From Ampullaceana balthica (taxonomy: Eukaryota; Mollusca; Gastropoda; Lymnaeidae), in contig CALYLW010000057.1 of assembly GCA_944989445.1 (NCBI GenBank), positions 1,658,984 to 1,722,983 of the forward strand: DNA of 64,000 nt, read 5' to 3'. A model generated the notes under the pieces. It saw only the letters and a program-made list of their open reading frames with translations, ran no database searches and was not told the DNA's origin. Below, piece by piece: positions 14,701 to 23,543 of this stretch (position 1 is the stretch's first letter; the number at the start of each line of letters is the position of its first letter). The position numbers and the translations under genes were made by a program.

Positions 14701-17700
14701 GCCCTCTTGAAACTCACAGTACCATTTCTCCCATTTGGTCATAGCGAAAGGATTCATCACTGTTTTTCCCTTTGTCCTACTCAAAAACTTCAGTAATAAA
14801 TTAGCACACTGCATTGAAATAATAATTTGTATCAATTTTTTTCAGTATTCCTTAGTTCCCAGCTACCCAACCGCCTCTGCAGTAAGTTAAATCAAATATA
14901 TGGCATATGAGTCCATGGTATTTAAAACAATAATTTTGTTTTAAAATAATTATTATTTTGAGCTGATTGGGTATTTAAATTTTTCTCTTACTTATTATTT
15001 TAATTATTTTACTTCAGTTCTTAGCAATAATCTAATATTCATTTACTTTCAATGTCTATAAATTATTATTTATTTTCAGTATCCAAGTCCAGGGGGCCCC
15101 ATATTTAATCCAGTGAGTTATTTCAGTTATTTTTTATTTAAGTTTAAGACTATACTAGTTGGCTATCACCATCTATGTTATCTCCTGACTATGATAACTT
15201 GTGTATATGTTATTGTGGCTCTGGCTCTAGTCTTTAAAAAATGGTGTAGAAAAATATCATTAAAATTAGAGACAATTAGAAAAAAAGGTTGAGTGGGCGG
15301 TGTGACAGTCGAGTGGGCGGTGTGACAGTCGAGTGGGCGGTGTGACAGTCGATTGGGCGGTGTGACAGTCGAGTGGGCGGTGTGACAGTCGAGTGGGCGG
15401 TGTGACAGTCGAGTGGGCGGTGTGACAGTCGAGTGGGCGGTGTGACAGTCGAGTGGGCGGTGTGACAGTCGAGTGGGCGGTGTGACAGTCGAGTGGGCGG
15501 TGTGACAGTCGAGTGGGCGGTGTGACAGTCGAGTGGGCGGTGTGACAGTCGAGTGGGCGGTGTGACAGTCGAGTGGGCGGTGTGACAGTCGAGTGGGCGG
15601 TGTGACAGTCGAGTGGGCGGTGTGACAGTCGAGTGGGCGGTGTGACAGTCGAGTGGGCGGTGTGACAGTCGAGTGGGCGGTGTGACAGTCGAGTGGGCGG
15701 TGTGACAGTCGAGTGGGCGGTGTGACAGTCGAGTGGGCGGTGTGACAGTCGAGTGGGCGGTGTGACAGTCGAGTGGGCGTGTGACAGTCGAGTGGGCGGT
15801 GTGACAGTCGAGTGGGCGGTGTGACAGTCGAGTGGGCGGTGTGACAGTCGAGTGGGCGGTGTGACAGTCGAGTGGGCGGTGTGACAGTCGAGTGGGCGGT
15901 GTGACAGTCGAGTGGGCGGTGTGACAGTCGAGTGGGCGGTGTGACAGTCGAGTGGGCGGTGTGACAGTCGAGTGGGCGGTGTGACAGTCGAGTGGGCGGT
16001 GTGACAGTCGAGTGGGCGGTGTGACAGTCGAGTGGGCGGTGTGACAGTCGAGTGGGCGGTGTGACAGTCGAGTGGGCGGTGTGACAGTCGAGTGGACGGT
16101 GTGACAGTCGAGTGGACGGTGTGACAGTCGAGTGGACGGTGTGACAGTCGAGTGGACGGTGTGACAGTCGAGTGGACGGTGTGACAGTCGAGTGGACGGT
16201 GTGACAGTCGAGTGGACGGTGTGACAGTCGAGTGGACGGTGTGACAGTTTAAATTATTTTTAAATATAATTATTGAAGTGTGTTAGGAAAAAAATTATTT
16301 AAAAACTATTTCGACAAACAAAAATTATAAATCAGAGGCGATTTAAATTTAAAAGATACAGTATCAACTTGATGAATTTGTATTTCAATTAATTCTAATC
16401 TGTATAGCCTGTCCCATTCATAACACCAATCACTGGAGGGCTAATTCCAGGAAAGATTATCTACATTACAGGAGTGCCCTTCCCTAGCCCAACCAGGTAG
16501 ATATTTAAAAGCACATTCAGTTGTCTACATTCTTAATTTTAAATTAACTATTTCTAAATAAATTTCACTAAATTAAAAGCTTACTTAGGGATAAAAAATT
16601 ACAAAATGTTTTATTGACATCACTGACAATTAAGTAACAATTTTTTTAAAGTGTTGCTGCCATTCTTTCTTTTAATAACAAACCATAATATTTTGTTTTT
16701 CTCACTCATAGGGTTGATTTATAAGATTTTGCATATGTTGTGAATTGTGTTCTCTGTAAACAGTTTCATACCTTTACAGTGAAGTCTTTAACCATATTAA
16801 TATTACAATAGAACTTTATTATAGTTGACACCCTGTTTAGTAATTTCATAATTAAAAGTGTGGCCGTAATATTTATTCCAGTTAAAAAAGGAGGTCAACC
16901 AACAGTTATGGCTGTATTTTATTTGTTGTGAATATGATTAATATGAAATATTTTAATACACATTTGAATAGCCTAAGTCTGAGGATTAATAATGAAAGTA
17001 AATGTAATTGTAAGAAATATATATGTTAGTACGATATTTATATAAAAATTGTATGTTCTATAAGTTTTGGTGACACTTTCCTCTACAAGAGAATAGCTGT
17101 TCTATTATTATTTTAAAAGTAACTTAAATAGTATCGTTCAATTGATTTTTTTTTAACTTTAAAATACAGTTTTTCTAAAATTCATCAAAGGTTTATTTTA
17201 ATATGCATAGAATATTACCGAAACAATTGTTTGTATTAGTACTATAGTGATTGTTTTAATTTACAGGTTCACAGTCAATCTGGCCTGTGGCCCTTTTGAT
17301 GGCTCTGACTTTGCTTTACATTTTGATGTGCGCTTTGTGTTTGGTCGTGACAGAAATCAGGTCGTCAGGACACACAAACAAAAAGGAACTTATAGACATG
17401 AAGAACGCCACCAGAATTATTTCCCTTTCTTTCCCAACACTAATTTTGAATTGATGATCGTGGCAGAGCCAGGATGTTTTAAGGTACATTGTTTAAATAT
17501 AATTATTATAATAAATATAAACTGTAGATACATTATATAAAATATTCAGATTTTGTTTTATTAGGTTAACAAAAATGTATTGTTTTTTTTTGTAATAAAA
17601 TGTTTTTAAAAGTCAAAAGTTGTGTTTGACTTAATCGTTTTGTTGAAAATCAAATTATTAAATCCCAGTAGTAGGACACAATAGCTATTATTTGTCAGGC

Positions 17701-17928
17701 AACTTTTCTTTGTATTACATATAGTAAATATATACACACAAAAAAAGAAGATAAATAAATTCCTTAAAATTTAGAAATAAATAATGATAAAATGACATCT
17801 TTGACTTTCAGATTTCTGTTAACAACCAGCACTTCACAGAATTCTCTCATCGCATAAAGCCTGTACAAAGAGTGGATCACCTCATGGTCGATGGAGATGT
17901 CAGACTGACAAAAATCGAATTTCATTAA
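321..17928 (+). CDS. Tandem-repeat (two-CRD) galectin gene, multi-exon, 5' end uncertain
   Basis: Galectins bind beta-galactosides; in invertebrates the two-domain types act in cell adhesion and innate recognition. They are cytosolic and secreted without a signal peptide, and none is seen here. Exons that join in consistent phase are: 321-359 (or from 313), 3939-4030, 6124-6325, 12300-12425, 13012-13044, 14846-14881, 15080-15112, 16408-16496, 17267-17483 and 17812-17928 (stop TAA at 17926). They total 984 bp, or 327 aa, a normal length for a bi-CRD galectin. All joins use AG acceptors and GT donors. The split Arg codon (AG|G) at the start of the second exon of each CRD is the same in both halves, so the domains arose by internal duplication. 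Linker exons are tiny, phase 0, and Pro/Tyr/Ser-rich. The first exon may be preceded by others outside the window. Introns are bloated with transposons but no exon is broken. Family assignment is firm; exact ends are inferred. Confidence 0.9.
680..906. mobile_element. MITE-like copy of the GTGACGTCA family
   Basis: A degenerate copy of the element best seen at 3414-3833. It has the C-rich stretch with CGTCACACTTTG, an internal TGTGACGTCACA palindrome near 776, and the right end gtgacgtcatttgtggacgg at about 883-902. Left end is decayed. Confidence 0.55.
1620..1917. mobile_element. MITE-like copy of the GTGACGTCA family
   Basis: Contains gagtacgtcacgctc, long G runs, GTGTGACGTCACGG at about 1738-1751, repeated GTGTGACGTACTT motifs, and the family's right end ggacggcccc at about 1908-1917. 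The polyG/polyC tracts are typical of this element. The copy abuts the AT-rich element that starts at about 1918. Confidence 0.55.
1918..2680. mobile_element. AT-rich repeat family with ATCGATTAAT motifs
   Basis: Two related halves (about 1918-2200 and 2230-2680) each contain clustered attaatcgattaat motifs, a cccgcgtatta or ccctcgtatta segment, and atttagacgtgcatacataaac-like sequence. It ends gtaccagccctaatatagg. The reverse complement of the second half recurs at 19610-20572, so this is a dispersed, probably non-autonomous DNA element. No ORF is seen; the class is unknown. Confidence 0.5.
2703..2745 (-). mobile_element. LINE 3' tail fragment
   Basis: The sequence acgctccttctatacagaaa-attattgcg is the reverse complement of the tail (gcaataat.ttctgtatagaaggagcgt) that ends every copy of the GATAA-tailed LINE in this window. 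Very short and flanked by AT microsatellite. Confidence 0.6.
2795..2935. mobile_element. MITE-like fragment of the GTGACGTCA family
   Basis: Contains TGACGTGACGTCACA, the ATCGTCACACATCGTCACAA segment seen also at about 813-829, a C-rich block and a decayed right end (aggaaggccc). It is preceded by an (AT)n microsatellite at about 2755-2792. Confidence 0.5.
3414..3833. mobile_element. MITE with terminal inverted repeats GGGNCGTCCATAAATGACG
   Basis: Left end gggtcgtccataaatgacgt (3416-3435) and right end gacgtcatttatggacggcc (about 3808-3827) are inverted complements over at least 20 bp. Inside are G-rich tracts and a second TGTGACGTCACAT palindrome near 3498. TAA flanks both ends, compatible with a 3-bp duplication, but this is not decisive. 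No coding capacity. This is the best copy of a family with at least four members in the first 4 kb. Confidence 0.75.
3939..12425 (+). CDS. Galectin CRD1 exons (3939-4030, 6124-6325, 12300-12425)
   Basis: The first CRD starts with a GHIPGG.HVGTDVVITGR strand set and continues FDRFSINL, then the sugar-binding strands HFNPRF, VVRNHK and WGKEET, then FDLs such as HFCDFPHRL and IFIDGDVTIDFIQF. The canonical galectin ligand residues are H-N-R, V-N and W-x-x-E-x-R. Here H, N, R, N, W and E are all present, but the last Arg is Thr. The domain is split over three exons by introns of about 2.1 and 6.0 kb. The larger of these contains the hAT element at 7267-10079. This half is likely still able to bind sugar, perhaps with altered specificity (inference). 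Confidence 0.9.
5130..5645 (+). mobile_element. Possible solo LTR or LTR-element 5' remnant
   Basis: A TATA-like run (ctatatatag, about 5364) is followed about 260 bp later by TTGGCACCAGAGCC (5623-5636). The latter resembles a tRNA primer-binding site just after an LTR end (...tcctcaaa). No second LTR or pol sequence was found nearby. A short ORF follows (5646-5885) but is not recognised. Treat as tentative. Confidence 0.25.
6518..6563 (+). mobile_element. LINE 3' tail remnant ending in GATAA
   Basis: The segment gcaataatattctgtatag ... gtctgtaacagataagat matches the end of the GATAA-tailed LINE. It abuts a SINE in the opposite orientation, so the two tails meet head-on at about 6563. Confidence 0.6.
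6564..6816 (-). mobile_element. tRNA-derived SINE, 5'-truncated
   Basis: Reads on the minus strand as the B-box region, the ttcccggggcctagggcgtc core, and the tail agaaggagcgtctgtatag plus GATAA repeats. The head with the A box is missing at the right edge. Same family as the copies at 21464, 23051, 35671, 41478 and 43602. Confidence 0.85.
7259..7266. repeat. 8-bp target duplication, left copy (hAT-1)
   Basis: TGTAGTAT immediately left of the hAT-1 terminus, identical to 10080-10087. Confidence 0.85.
8542..8908. repeat. Inverted repeat inside hAT-1
   Basis: gctgggatattgtccatg and the following 30 bases (8542-8590) recur in inverted orientation at about 8862-8908, the latter overlapping the transposase reading frame. 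The arms are about 47 bp with few mismatches and are separated by about 270 bp. This looks like a local fold-back duplication of transposase sequence. Confidence 0.7.
8892..9578 (+). pseudogene. hAT transposase, C-terminal part with in-frame stop
   Basis: One frame holds two open stretches (8892-9362 and 9381-9575) separated by a TAA at 9363-9365. The distal part carries SVASCERSFSKLKLIKNYLR and LAMLSIESDSAQELDF, the conserved hAT dimerisation region of the type found in ZMYM1-like and DUF4371-bearing elements. The upstream zinc finger and most of the catalytic region are missing. A single substitution explains the stop. It cannot encode a working transposase. Confidence 0.85.
10080..10087. 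repeat. 8-bp target duplication, right copy (hAT-1)
   Basis: TGTAGTAT, identical to 7259-7266. Confidence 0.85.
10724..11295. mobile_element. TIR element with ends TTTTTGACTATAAATCCCTT
   Basis: Left end gtttttgactataaatccct and right end ...atataagggatttaaaaa form inverted ends. The interior has a G-rich run (about 10830-10900) and acggtac..tcgatcgatctga, gggtccgtgtgccaaatttc and gatcggaccatgggaag. The same interior occurs at 14195-14640. No transposase is seen; non-autonomous. Confidence 0.6.
11393..11905 (-). mobile_element. GATAA-tailed LINE, 3' fragment
   Basis: On the minus strand this reads the end of a LINE ORF2 protein (the VLEY-type segment, IQKGAA.., then FFPSGIQTWNGLPQ-like) through a tail ending in GATAAGATAAG (left edge cttgtcttatcttatc). 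It has frameshifts and stops. It is homologous to 53537-55135. Confidence 0.7.
13012..15112 (+). CDS. Galectin inter-domain linker micro-exons (13012-13044, 14846-14881, 15080-15112)
   Basis: Three exons of 33, 36 and 33 bp encode LPSAPSFQPPA, YSLVPSYPTASA and YPSPGGPIFNP. Each is flanked by pyrimidine-AG and GTAAGT or GTGAGT, and each is phase 0, so any of them could be skipped without a frameshift. This would produce linkers of different length. They look like duplicates of one Pro/Tyr/Ser-rich exon. The visible N-terminal exon 321-359 is also short and phase 0. Confidence 0.8.
13085..13470 (-). mobile_element. GATAA-tailed LINE, 3' fragment
   Basis: A second minus-strand copy of the LINE 3' end, marked by ggcaacccattccacgtccg (13228-13247) and the tail complement at its left edge. 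It is inside the galectin intron after the first linker exon and leaves the exon intact. Confidence 0.7.
13895..14190. mobile_element. Partial copy of the TTTTTGACTATAAATCCC element
   Basis: Begins cttttgactataaatccctt at about 13905 with the same following bases (atatatgagacataacta) as the copies at 10724 and 14205. It is interrupted or overlain by the next copy. Confidence 0.5.
14195..14640. mobile_element. Copy of the TTTTTGACTATAAATCCC element
   Basis: Nearly the same order as 10724-11295: gtttttgactataaatccct, acagactgaatctgtcttaa, a G run, tcgatcgatctgaaattttg, and gggtccgtgtgccaaatttc. The right inverted end is not clear. Confidence 0.6.
15291..16247. repeat. 20-bp minisatellite, about 48 units, in galectin intron
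   Basis: The unit is gagtgggcggtgtgacagtc. One unit has gattgggcgg, one lacks a G near 15779, and the final eight or so units (from about 16090) carry gagtggacgg. Otherwise the units are identical, which points to recent homogenisation. The array fills the intron between 15112 and 16408. Confidence 0.95.
16408..17928 (+). CDS. Galectin CRD2 exons (16408-16496, 17267-17483, 17812-17928)
   Basis: The second CRD opens with PVPFITPITGGLIPGK, continues RFTVNLACGP, then HFDVRF, VVRTHK and YRHEER, and ends with HFTEFSHRI, VDGDVRLTKIEFH and TAA at 17926-17928. Against the canonical ligand residues, the second position is Asp for Asn, the V-x-N Asn is Thr, and the stacking Trp is Tyr. His, Arg, Glu and the final Arg remain. 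Lactose binding by this half may therefore be weak or changed (inference). Confidence 0.9.
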
Positions 17929-18086
17929 CTTACACATTTCGATTTACCTTATGTAAAATTATCATAAAATATACAAACAATGTAAGCAGATTTTTTTTTA
18001 ATTTTGTTATAAAAATTCTTCATTGGCTAGTGTTTTTCTTTTTATATTTTCATCCACTTTATCTTTATGATTAAATTTAATGTAAC

Positions 18087-18092
18087 AATAAA
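18087..18092 (+). terminator. Galectin polyadenylation signal AATAAA
   Basis: AATAAA lies about 160 bp after the galectin stop codon, in an AT-rich 3' UTR. It is the first perfect signal with a suitable downstream T-rich stretch. Confidence 0.55.
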
Positions 18093-19609
18093 GATTTTGT
18101 AAAAGAAACTACAAATGACACCTAATGTTTTATAACTATTTGTACACTTTTAATTAACAACTGAATGATTTTTAAGACATCCGTCTCACAAGAAATCTCC
18201 TGTGTCAGAAACTGGTTAATTTAAAAAAAAATTATGAGCAAAAAATTTTTAAAATCATGTCTTGAAAAAAAATTTTAAACTTTGAAATATATCATTAATA
18301 ATTTGTTTGGAACAGTTGATTTTTCTTTAATTTAAAAAAGAAACCTGTTTTCATTATTTTGATAGGTTGTGGATTCTAAATAACACAAAATATGTGTACA
18401 GATTTTGCATTGATGTTATAGTGATAATGGAGTCATGGACTCATTGACACCAGCGTAAATTGCTTCCCTTTACTTATTTGTAATGTTAAAAACATACCTA
18501 AATGCACTCATGAATTTTGTGCCAATTTTTTCTTGGCACGGAAGTAAGCAGCTTAAACGTAGCTAATGTGTACCGTACTGTCATTTATGTGGTTGTTAAG
18601 ATATGAATGGTCTTTGAATGAATTAATACTTATATGTATGTTATTATTTTTATGTAAAAACGCTGTGAGCGCAGTTCCTTACTGGGGTACAGCACTATAT
18701 ACTTTTTTAAATTTATTTAGTCATTATTCCACTCATAGTCATTAAATGTGTTAATTGGATTAAAGTCTAAATAAACATCATGTTATAAAATTGAGGTGGT
18801 TAATGTATATTTAACCGGTTAATGTTTTCGGCAACCTTGCAGATGTTCTCTCATCAAATCTTGTTTCTACTGCCTTGTGTTTCTTGTTTTATGACTTTAT
18901 CCAAAAAAAAGATACGACCCGCGGCGTAGCATATGCCGCAGACTTATTGTAAAAGAACGGGTTGGGGGGGGGGTAGTGAGAGAACGGACACAAACAGCAG
19001 CACGAAGTAATGAAGAAAAAAAAAGCGAGTAAACGTGGAGATATGTGCATAGCATTTGTTGTTGTTAAAAATTGGGGAAAAGAACGGGCAGAAAAAAAAA
19101 CATATTTTTAATGAATTGTTCCGGCTGGGGCTTAAGGCTAGGACTTTCCACGTGCAAGGCGGACGTGATAAACACTACACTACGAACCACATGTAATTAT
19201 GTGAAGGAACAACGGAAGTTAGCGAAAGAACAATTGTTGCCCCCCCCCCACTTTTTTTTTCTTTTCATCCCACTACGCTCTGCCAACAGTGATCGGCGAC
19301 ACCAGCCGGGGTCATTCGTCATGCTCATTTGCTCATGGTCGTTTAGGTGAAATATATATAAAGATCATTCGGAAAGATGTGTTCACAATTTGCTCCAAGG
19401 CCAAAAGCCTCAGGGGAAAGATAAAAATTAACATCAATATATTTCTATCCATTTTTACTATTTAAATTTATCAGCAGTTTCTTTAAGAATAATGTGACTG
19501 AGCTACTTTGTTTCTTTTTTTATTATTTTTTTTTATTTTAAATTTCTTATTTTCAGGCTAGAAATAAGAATATGCTGTCAAAAAGGTTGATAAATTTCAG
19601 ATAACATAA
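18093..19609. other. Non-genic interval, no supported gene
   Basis: AT-rich sequence downstream of the galectin. A G run at 18965-18974 and a C run at about 19240-19249 mark likely decayed MITE pieces. The short open frames here show no recognisable domain. Confidence 0.4.
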
Positions 19610-20572
19610 ATTAGCGCTGGTACTGATTTTAAAATTTTTGTTCGATTAATCTGAAAGAAATTAATCGATTAATATTTTATATGACTCATGTCATATGTGA
19701 TATATTCATTTATAGATCCAGTTAAGTTGCGATTCATTATTTTGCGAATTAGTTTGAGTCGCGGTGATTCCGTGGCTCCCAAATTTTGTGACGTAACACA
19801 GCAAATTCGTTATGCTATGCAAGAAATAAGGAAGAAAACCCTTTTTAAATCCTTTATATTAACTCGTGGTGTCTGCGGCCGACCTTGCTTGCTTGCTTGC
19901 TTGTCGCCAAAACTTTTGATCGATTTTTAACCCATTTGCTCGCAAGATAGCGAGCTGAAATTTTGCAGGCAGTTTCGTACCGATGATAAAAACAATGTAT
20001 CAAAATTTTAGATCGATCGCATGTACCGTAATTAAATTATTGATTTTTTAGATTATTTTATTTATTCCTATGTATCATGCTATTTTTTGAGATAGAGCGT
20101 CGCGGTGCGTATTATATTGAACAACCTTTCTGTCGCGCAATAAGGTGCGTATTTTACTGACAACACTTTTTATAAACCTATTCCTGATCGGTGCGCATTA
20201 TATTAAACACGTTTTACGACACAACTGCAATTTTGTATTTTTGGATGGTCTAGCGCTGCGTGTTATAATGAACATTCTTTTAGTTACGTCTCATACGTAA
20301 AGGATTTATAGTCAAAAACTTGGTTTTTTACGGGTTGTTTTTATTGTTTACGTATGCACGTCTAAATAAATAATAACAATACGAGGTAAAAGTTTGTAAG
20401 TAACAAAAAACACAGCAAAAAAAAATTAATAAATTGCAGGGAAAAGATATTAGAAATATTTCCTTAAATTTTAATCCAACTTTAATCAATCACATTAATT
20501 TTAATTACTTAAAATTTTTAAAGATTAATCGATTAATAAATCGTTTATTTCCTAAGCCCTAATATAAGTTGA
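19610..20572. mobile_element. AT-rich ATCGATTAAT element, inverted relative to 1918-2680, with nested insertion
   Basis: The left part (gctggtact ... ttcgattaatctgaaagaaa ... tttgtgacgtaacaca) is the reverse complement of 2420-2670. The right part (20340-20572, tacgtatgcacgtctaaata, caatacgaggtaaaag) is the reverse complement of 2330-2460. Between them sits another element (about 19845-20330), so this is a two-layer nest. Confidence 0.6.
19845..20330. mobile_element. Element with end AAGGATTTATAGTCAAAAAC, nested
   Basis: Shares its whole length with 44577-45178: start tcctttatattaactcgtgg, middle ttgcaggcagtttcgtaccg, and repeated ggtgcgtatt/ggtgcgcattatatt motifs. It ends aaaggatttatagtcaaaaa, the inverted form of the end of the 10724 element. 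Non-coding. Confidence 0.6.
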
Positions 20573-21169
20573 TTTGTATCCTATATAATAACAGTTCTGT
20601 CCCGTCATCGATAGCCATTGGTCTATCACACACATGTGACTCCTACGGCCAATCATATCAAGTTTACGCGGACGTTCAAAACGAGTTATTTTTGGTGCAG
20701 TATTTATTCCAAGACTTTATTTTGAGTTATGCGCGTTGGGATTTATAGTCAAAAGCTCTGTTTTTACGAGTTATTTATTTTAACTATAATGAATAGTATT
20801 TTTGGCGTGATGCACATGTATGCCGGTCGAGACGGTTGTTGAAGGGGAGTTACAACATGCCACCGAACGGTGGTGGAACGTCCTTGGACGGGCTATGTTG
20901 CTCGTATTTTATAAAATGTTATATTTTAAGCCAAAAAGAAAGGTTTAGCTCTTCTATGCTTTCCACCTATTTATTTTACTTTTATTTTTAGCAAGGACTT
21001 GGAGCTTTTACCTTTGCATAGATGAAAATTGATAAGTTATTATTTCGATAATTTTCGATGTGATCTGCAAAATCAAATTAACCGAGTCCGTAATTTATGG
21101 TCACATGATGTGCAGAGTGAGCAGAGCTCATTCCAGTAGTGTGACAAGGTCGTAGCTCTCTGACCTTTG
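20573..21169. other. Non-genic interval with MITE scraps
   Basis: Contains another ggatttatagtcaaaagc end at about 20729-20748 and gtccttggacgggctatgtt (about 20880-20900). The latter resembles the inverse of the piece at 1480-1500. No coding region is supported. Confidence 0.4.
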
Positions 21170-22027
21170 GTTGAACAATAACTTTTTAATAACTGTGAAT
21201 TGTGTTGAACAATAACTGTGAATTGGGATGAACAATAACTAAATTTGGGTTGAACAATAACTGTGAATTGGAATGAACAATAACTGAATTTGGGTTGAAC
21301 AATGACTGTGAATTGGGATGAACAATAACTGTAAATTTGGGTTGAACAATAACTGTGGATTGAGATGAACAATAACTGTGAATTTGGGTTGAACAATAAC
21401 TGAATTTGGGTTGAACAATAACTGTGAATTTGGGTTGAACAATAACTGTGAATTGGGTTGAACGCGGTGGTCGAGTGGCAGCGCACTGGACTGTCGTACC
21501 GATGGTCACGGGTTCGAATCCGTGTGAAGGCAAGGGTTTGTTCCCGGGGCCTAGGGCGTCCCTGAGTTACCCCGCTCCGAATGGGTACCTAACACTACAC
21601 GTAGTTAGGCGGCTGGGTAATGCGTGGAACCCACAAAGCCGTGGCCTGTGAACGCTGCATCACTTGCCAACAGATCATCTGTCATGGTCTGTGGACGCAA
21701 CTATCTTCTGCATAGAAGGAGCGTCTGTATTGATAAGATAAGATAAGAATAACTGTGAATTGGGTTTAACAATAACTGAATTGAGTTGAACAATAACTGT
21801 GAATTGAGTTGAACAATAACTGTGAATTGTGTTGAAAAATAACTGTGAATTTGGTTGAACAATAACTGTGAATTAGGGTTGAACAATAACTGTTGATTGG
21901 GTTAAACAATAACTATGAATTGGGTTGAACAATCTGTGAATAGGGTTGAAAAATAACTGTGAATATGGATGAACAATAACTGTTAATTGGGTTGAAAAAT
22001 AACTGAATTGGGTTGAACAATAGCTTA
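21170..22027. repeat. Minisatellite of about 23 bp, split by a SINE
   Basis: Irregular units of the form gaacaataactgtgaattgggtt run from about 21173 to 21463 and resume at about 21749-22027. The SINE at 21464-21748 sits inside the array. Length and base variation between units is high, so the array is old. Confidence 0.85.
21464..21748 (+). mobile_element. tRNA-derived SINE, full-length
   Basis: Head gcggtggtcgagtggcagcg (A box tggtcgagtgg), B box ggttcgaatcc, core ttcccggggcctagggcgtc, then gtggcctgtgaacgctgcat and the tail cttctgcatagaaggagcgt ending in GATAAGATAAG. The pol III boxes are intact. Confidence 0.9.
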
Positions 22028-23050
22028 AAAAATAATTAATCATCATATATATATTTACGCTCAATTATGTAGCCTAACGCTGAGGGACATCACTCTGCTT
22101 TTTTTTAAAATTGGATAATCATTTTGGTTTCAAGATTAACATTAAACACCCTCCACACTATTATTAATAATTAAACAATTTCATGCGGACGTTCGATAAG
22201 AGGTATTTTTGGTGCAGTAATTTGGTGCGCTGCTTTCTAAAATTACTTTAAAAATTGTGTGGTGATTAGCACTGTAAAAAAATATTATATACATACTTTG
22301 TGTACATTTCAGGAATATTTCGTATTTATCATATAAGGACATGTTACTTGGGCTTTTGCACATTTATAAAATACTTTGTATACATTTAATAAAGTTTCAT
22401 ATTACGTATTTATCATACAAGGACAAGTTAGTTGGGCTTTTGAAAAAGGTGTGCGCCATAGGCGCCCTTAAAAAAGGGGGCGCCGCAGCACAAACTAGTT
22501 AACTATATAAATGTATTATGTATTTAATTATATATTAAATAAATGCCAGTAGCCTATACTATAGTAATATTATCTACTGCCTAATTTTTTTTAATCATTA
22601 AAATTGTAATGATAAATAACAGTTTCATTAATTATACAGTCTCGGGTACTCGTTCGCGCAACGTTCTGCGCTTATGGAAAATTTCCGCAAAAACTGTCAT
22701 GTCGACTTTGACTCGAGTCTTACGGTTTTATCCGTTTTTTCATCTTACGTCACATTTATTCAAGATATAAGCTCACTTTATTATCGGTAACGTGTGTAAC
22801 AGGTTTTTAAGAGTATACAATATCTATTACTATTGTCCTGGGATTACCATTATGTTATGGGCAGGAAATTAATTCTTTTGACAGTGTATGTAAGAAAAAT
22901 CGAATTTTAATAATAACCTTTTGGGTTAAAAGCTTGATTTCATTAGCTTATCTAGTTTTTTTCGCTTCCCAATCGGAATACATTTATTAAATCAGAAACG
23001 GTTTTGACAGAAAGAAGCTATCGGGGATCGGCGTTTCATCACTCAAAGTG
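22028..23050. other. Non-genic AT-rich interval
   Basis: Two near-duplicate pieces (tcatataaggacatgttact at about 22329 and tcatacaaggacaagttagt at about 22413) and a small hairpin gcgcccttaaaaaagggggc (22462-22481) are visible. No gene is seen. Confidence 0.4.
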
Positions 23051-23310
23051 GGGACGCGGTGGTCGAGTGGCAGCGCACTGGACTGTCGTACCGATGGTCA
23101 CGGGTTCGAATCCGTGTGAAGGCAAGGGTTTGTTCCCGGGGCCTAGGGCGTCTCTGGGTCACCCCGCTCCGAATGGGTACCTAACAATAGGCGGCTGGGT
23201 AATGCGTGGAACCCACAAAGCCGTGGCCTGTGAACGCTGCATCACTTGCCAACAGATCATCTGTCATGGTCTGTGGACGCAACTATCATCTGTATAGATA
23301 AGACAAGACA
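23051..23310 (+). mobile_element. tRNA-derived SINE, full-length
   Basis: Starts gggacgcggtggtcgagtgg, with the B box ggttcgaatcc at 23103-23113, and ends gtatagataagacaagac. Its core is shorter by the acactacatgtagt spacer seen in the copy at 43602, so the spacer length varies between copies. Confidence 0.9.
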
Positions 23311-23543
23311 AAGTGGACATTTTTCAATGTCTACCGAGTCACCGCCCCTTAAAAAATATGAGGGATTGTCAGAAATGGTTAATACATACATATATAATAT
23401 ACATATATATATGTGTATATATATATACGTATATTATTTCACTGTCACTATATATATAGTTATAGGCATTATATTTAAAATATAACAAGGGGTTATTATG
23501 TACATAATCATGATAATATATGTATTTATTGTATGGTTTATAA
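23311..23543. repeat. AT-rich interval with (TATA)n microsatellite
   Basis: Dinucleotide-rich tatatat/cgta runs from about 23388 to 23460. No gene is seen. Confidence 0.6.

Noticed and set aside
15291..16247. CRISPR-like regular repeats
   Set aside because: Units are directly adjacent with no spacers, and the context is a eukaryotic intron.
18965..19350. Small ORF and G/C runs as a gene
   Set aside because: No domain or splice structure; looks like decayed repeat sequence.
21073..22064. Minus-strand ORFs rich in repeated VIVQ/NPNSQLLF
   Set aside because: They are by-products of the 23-bp minisatellite in several frames.
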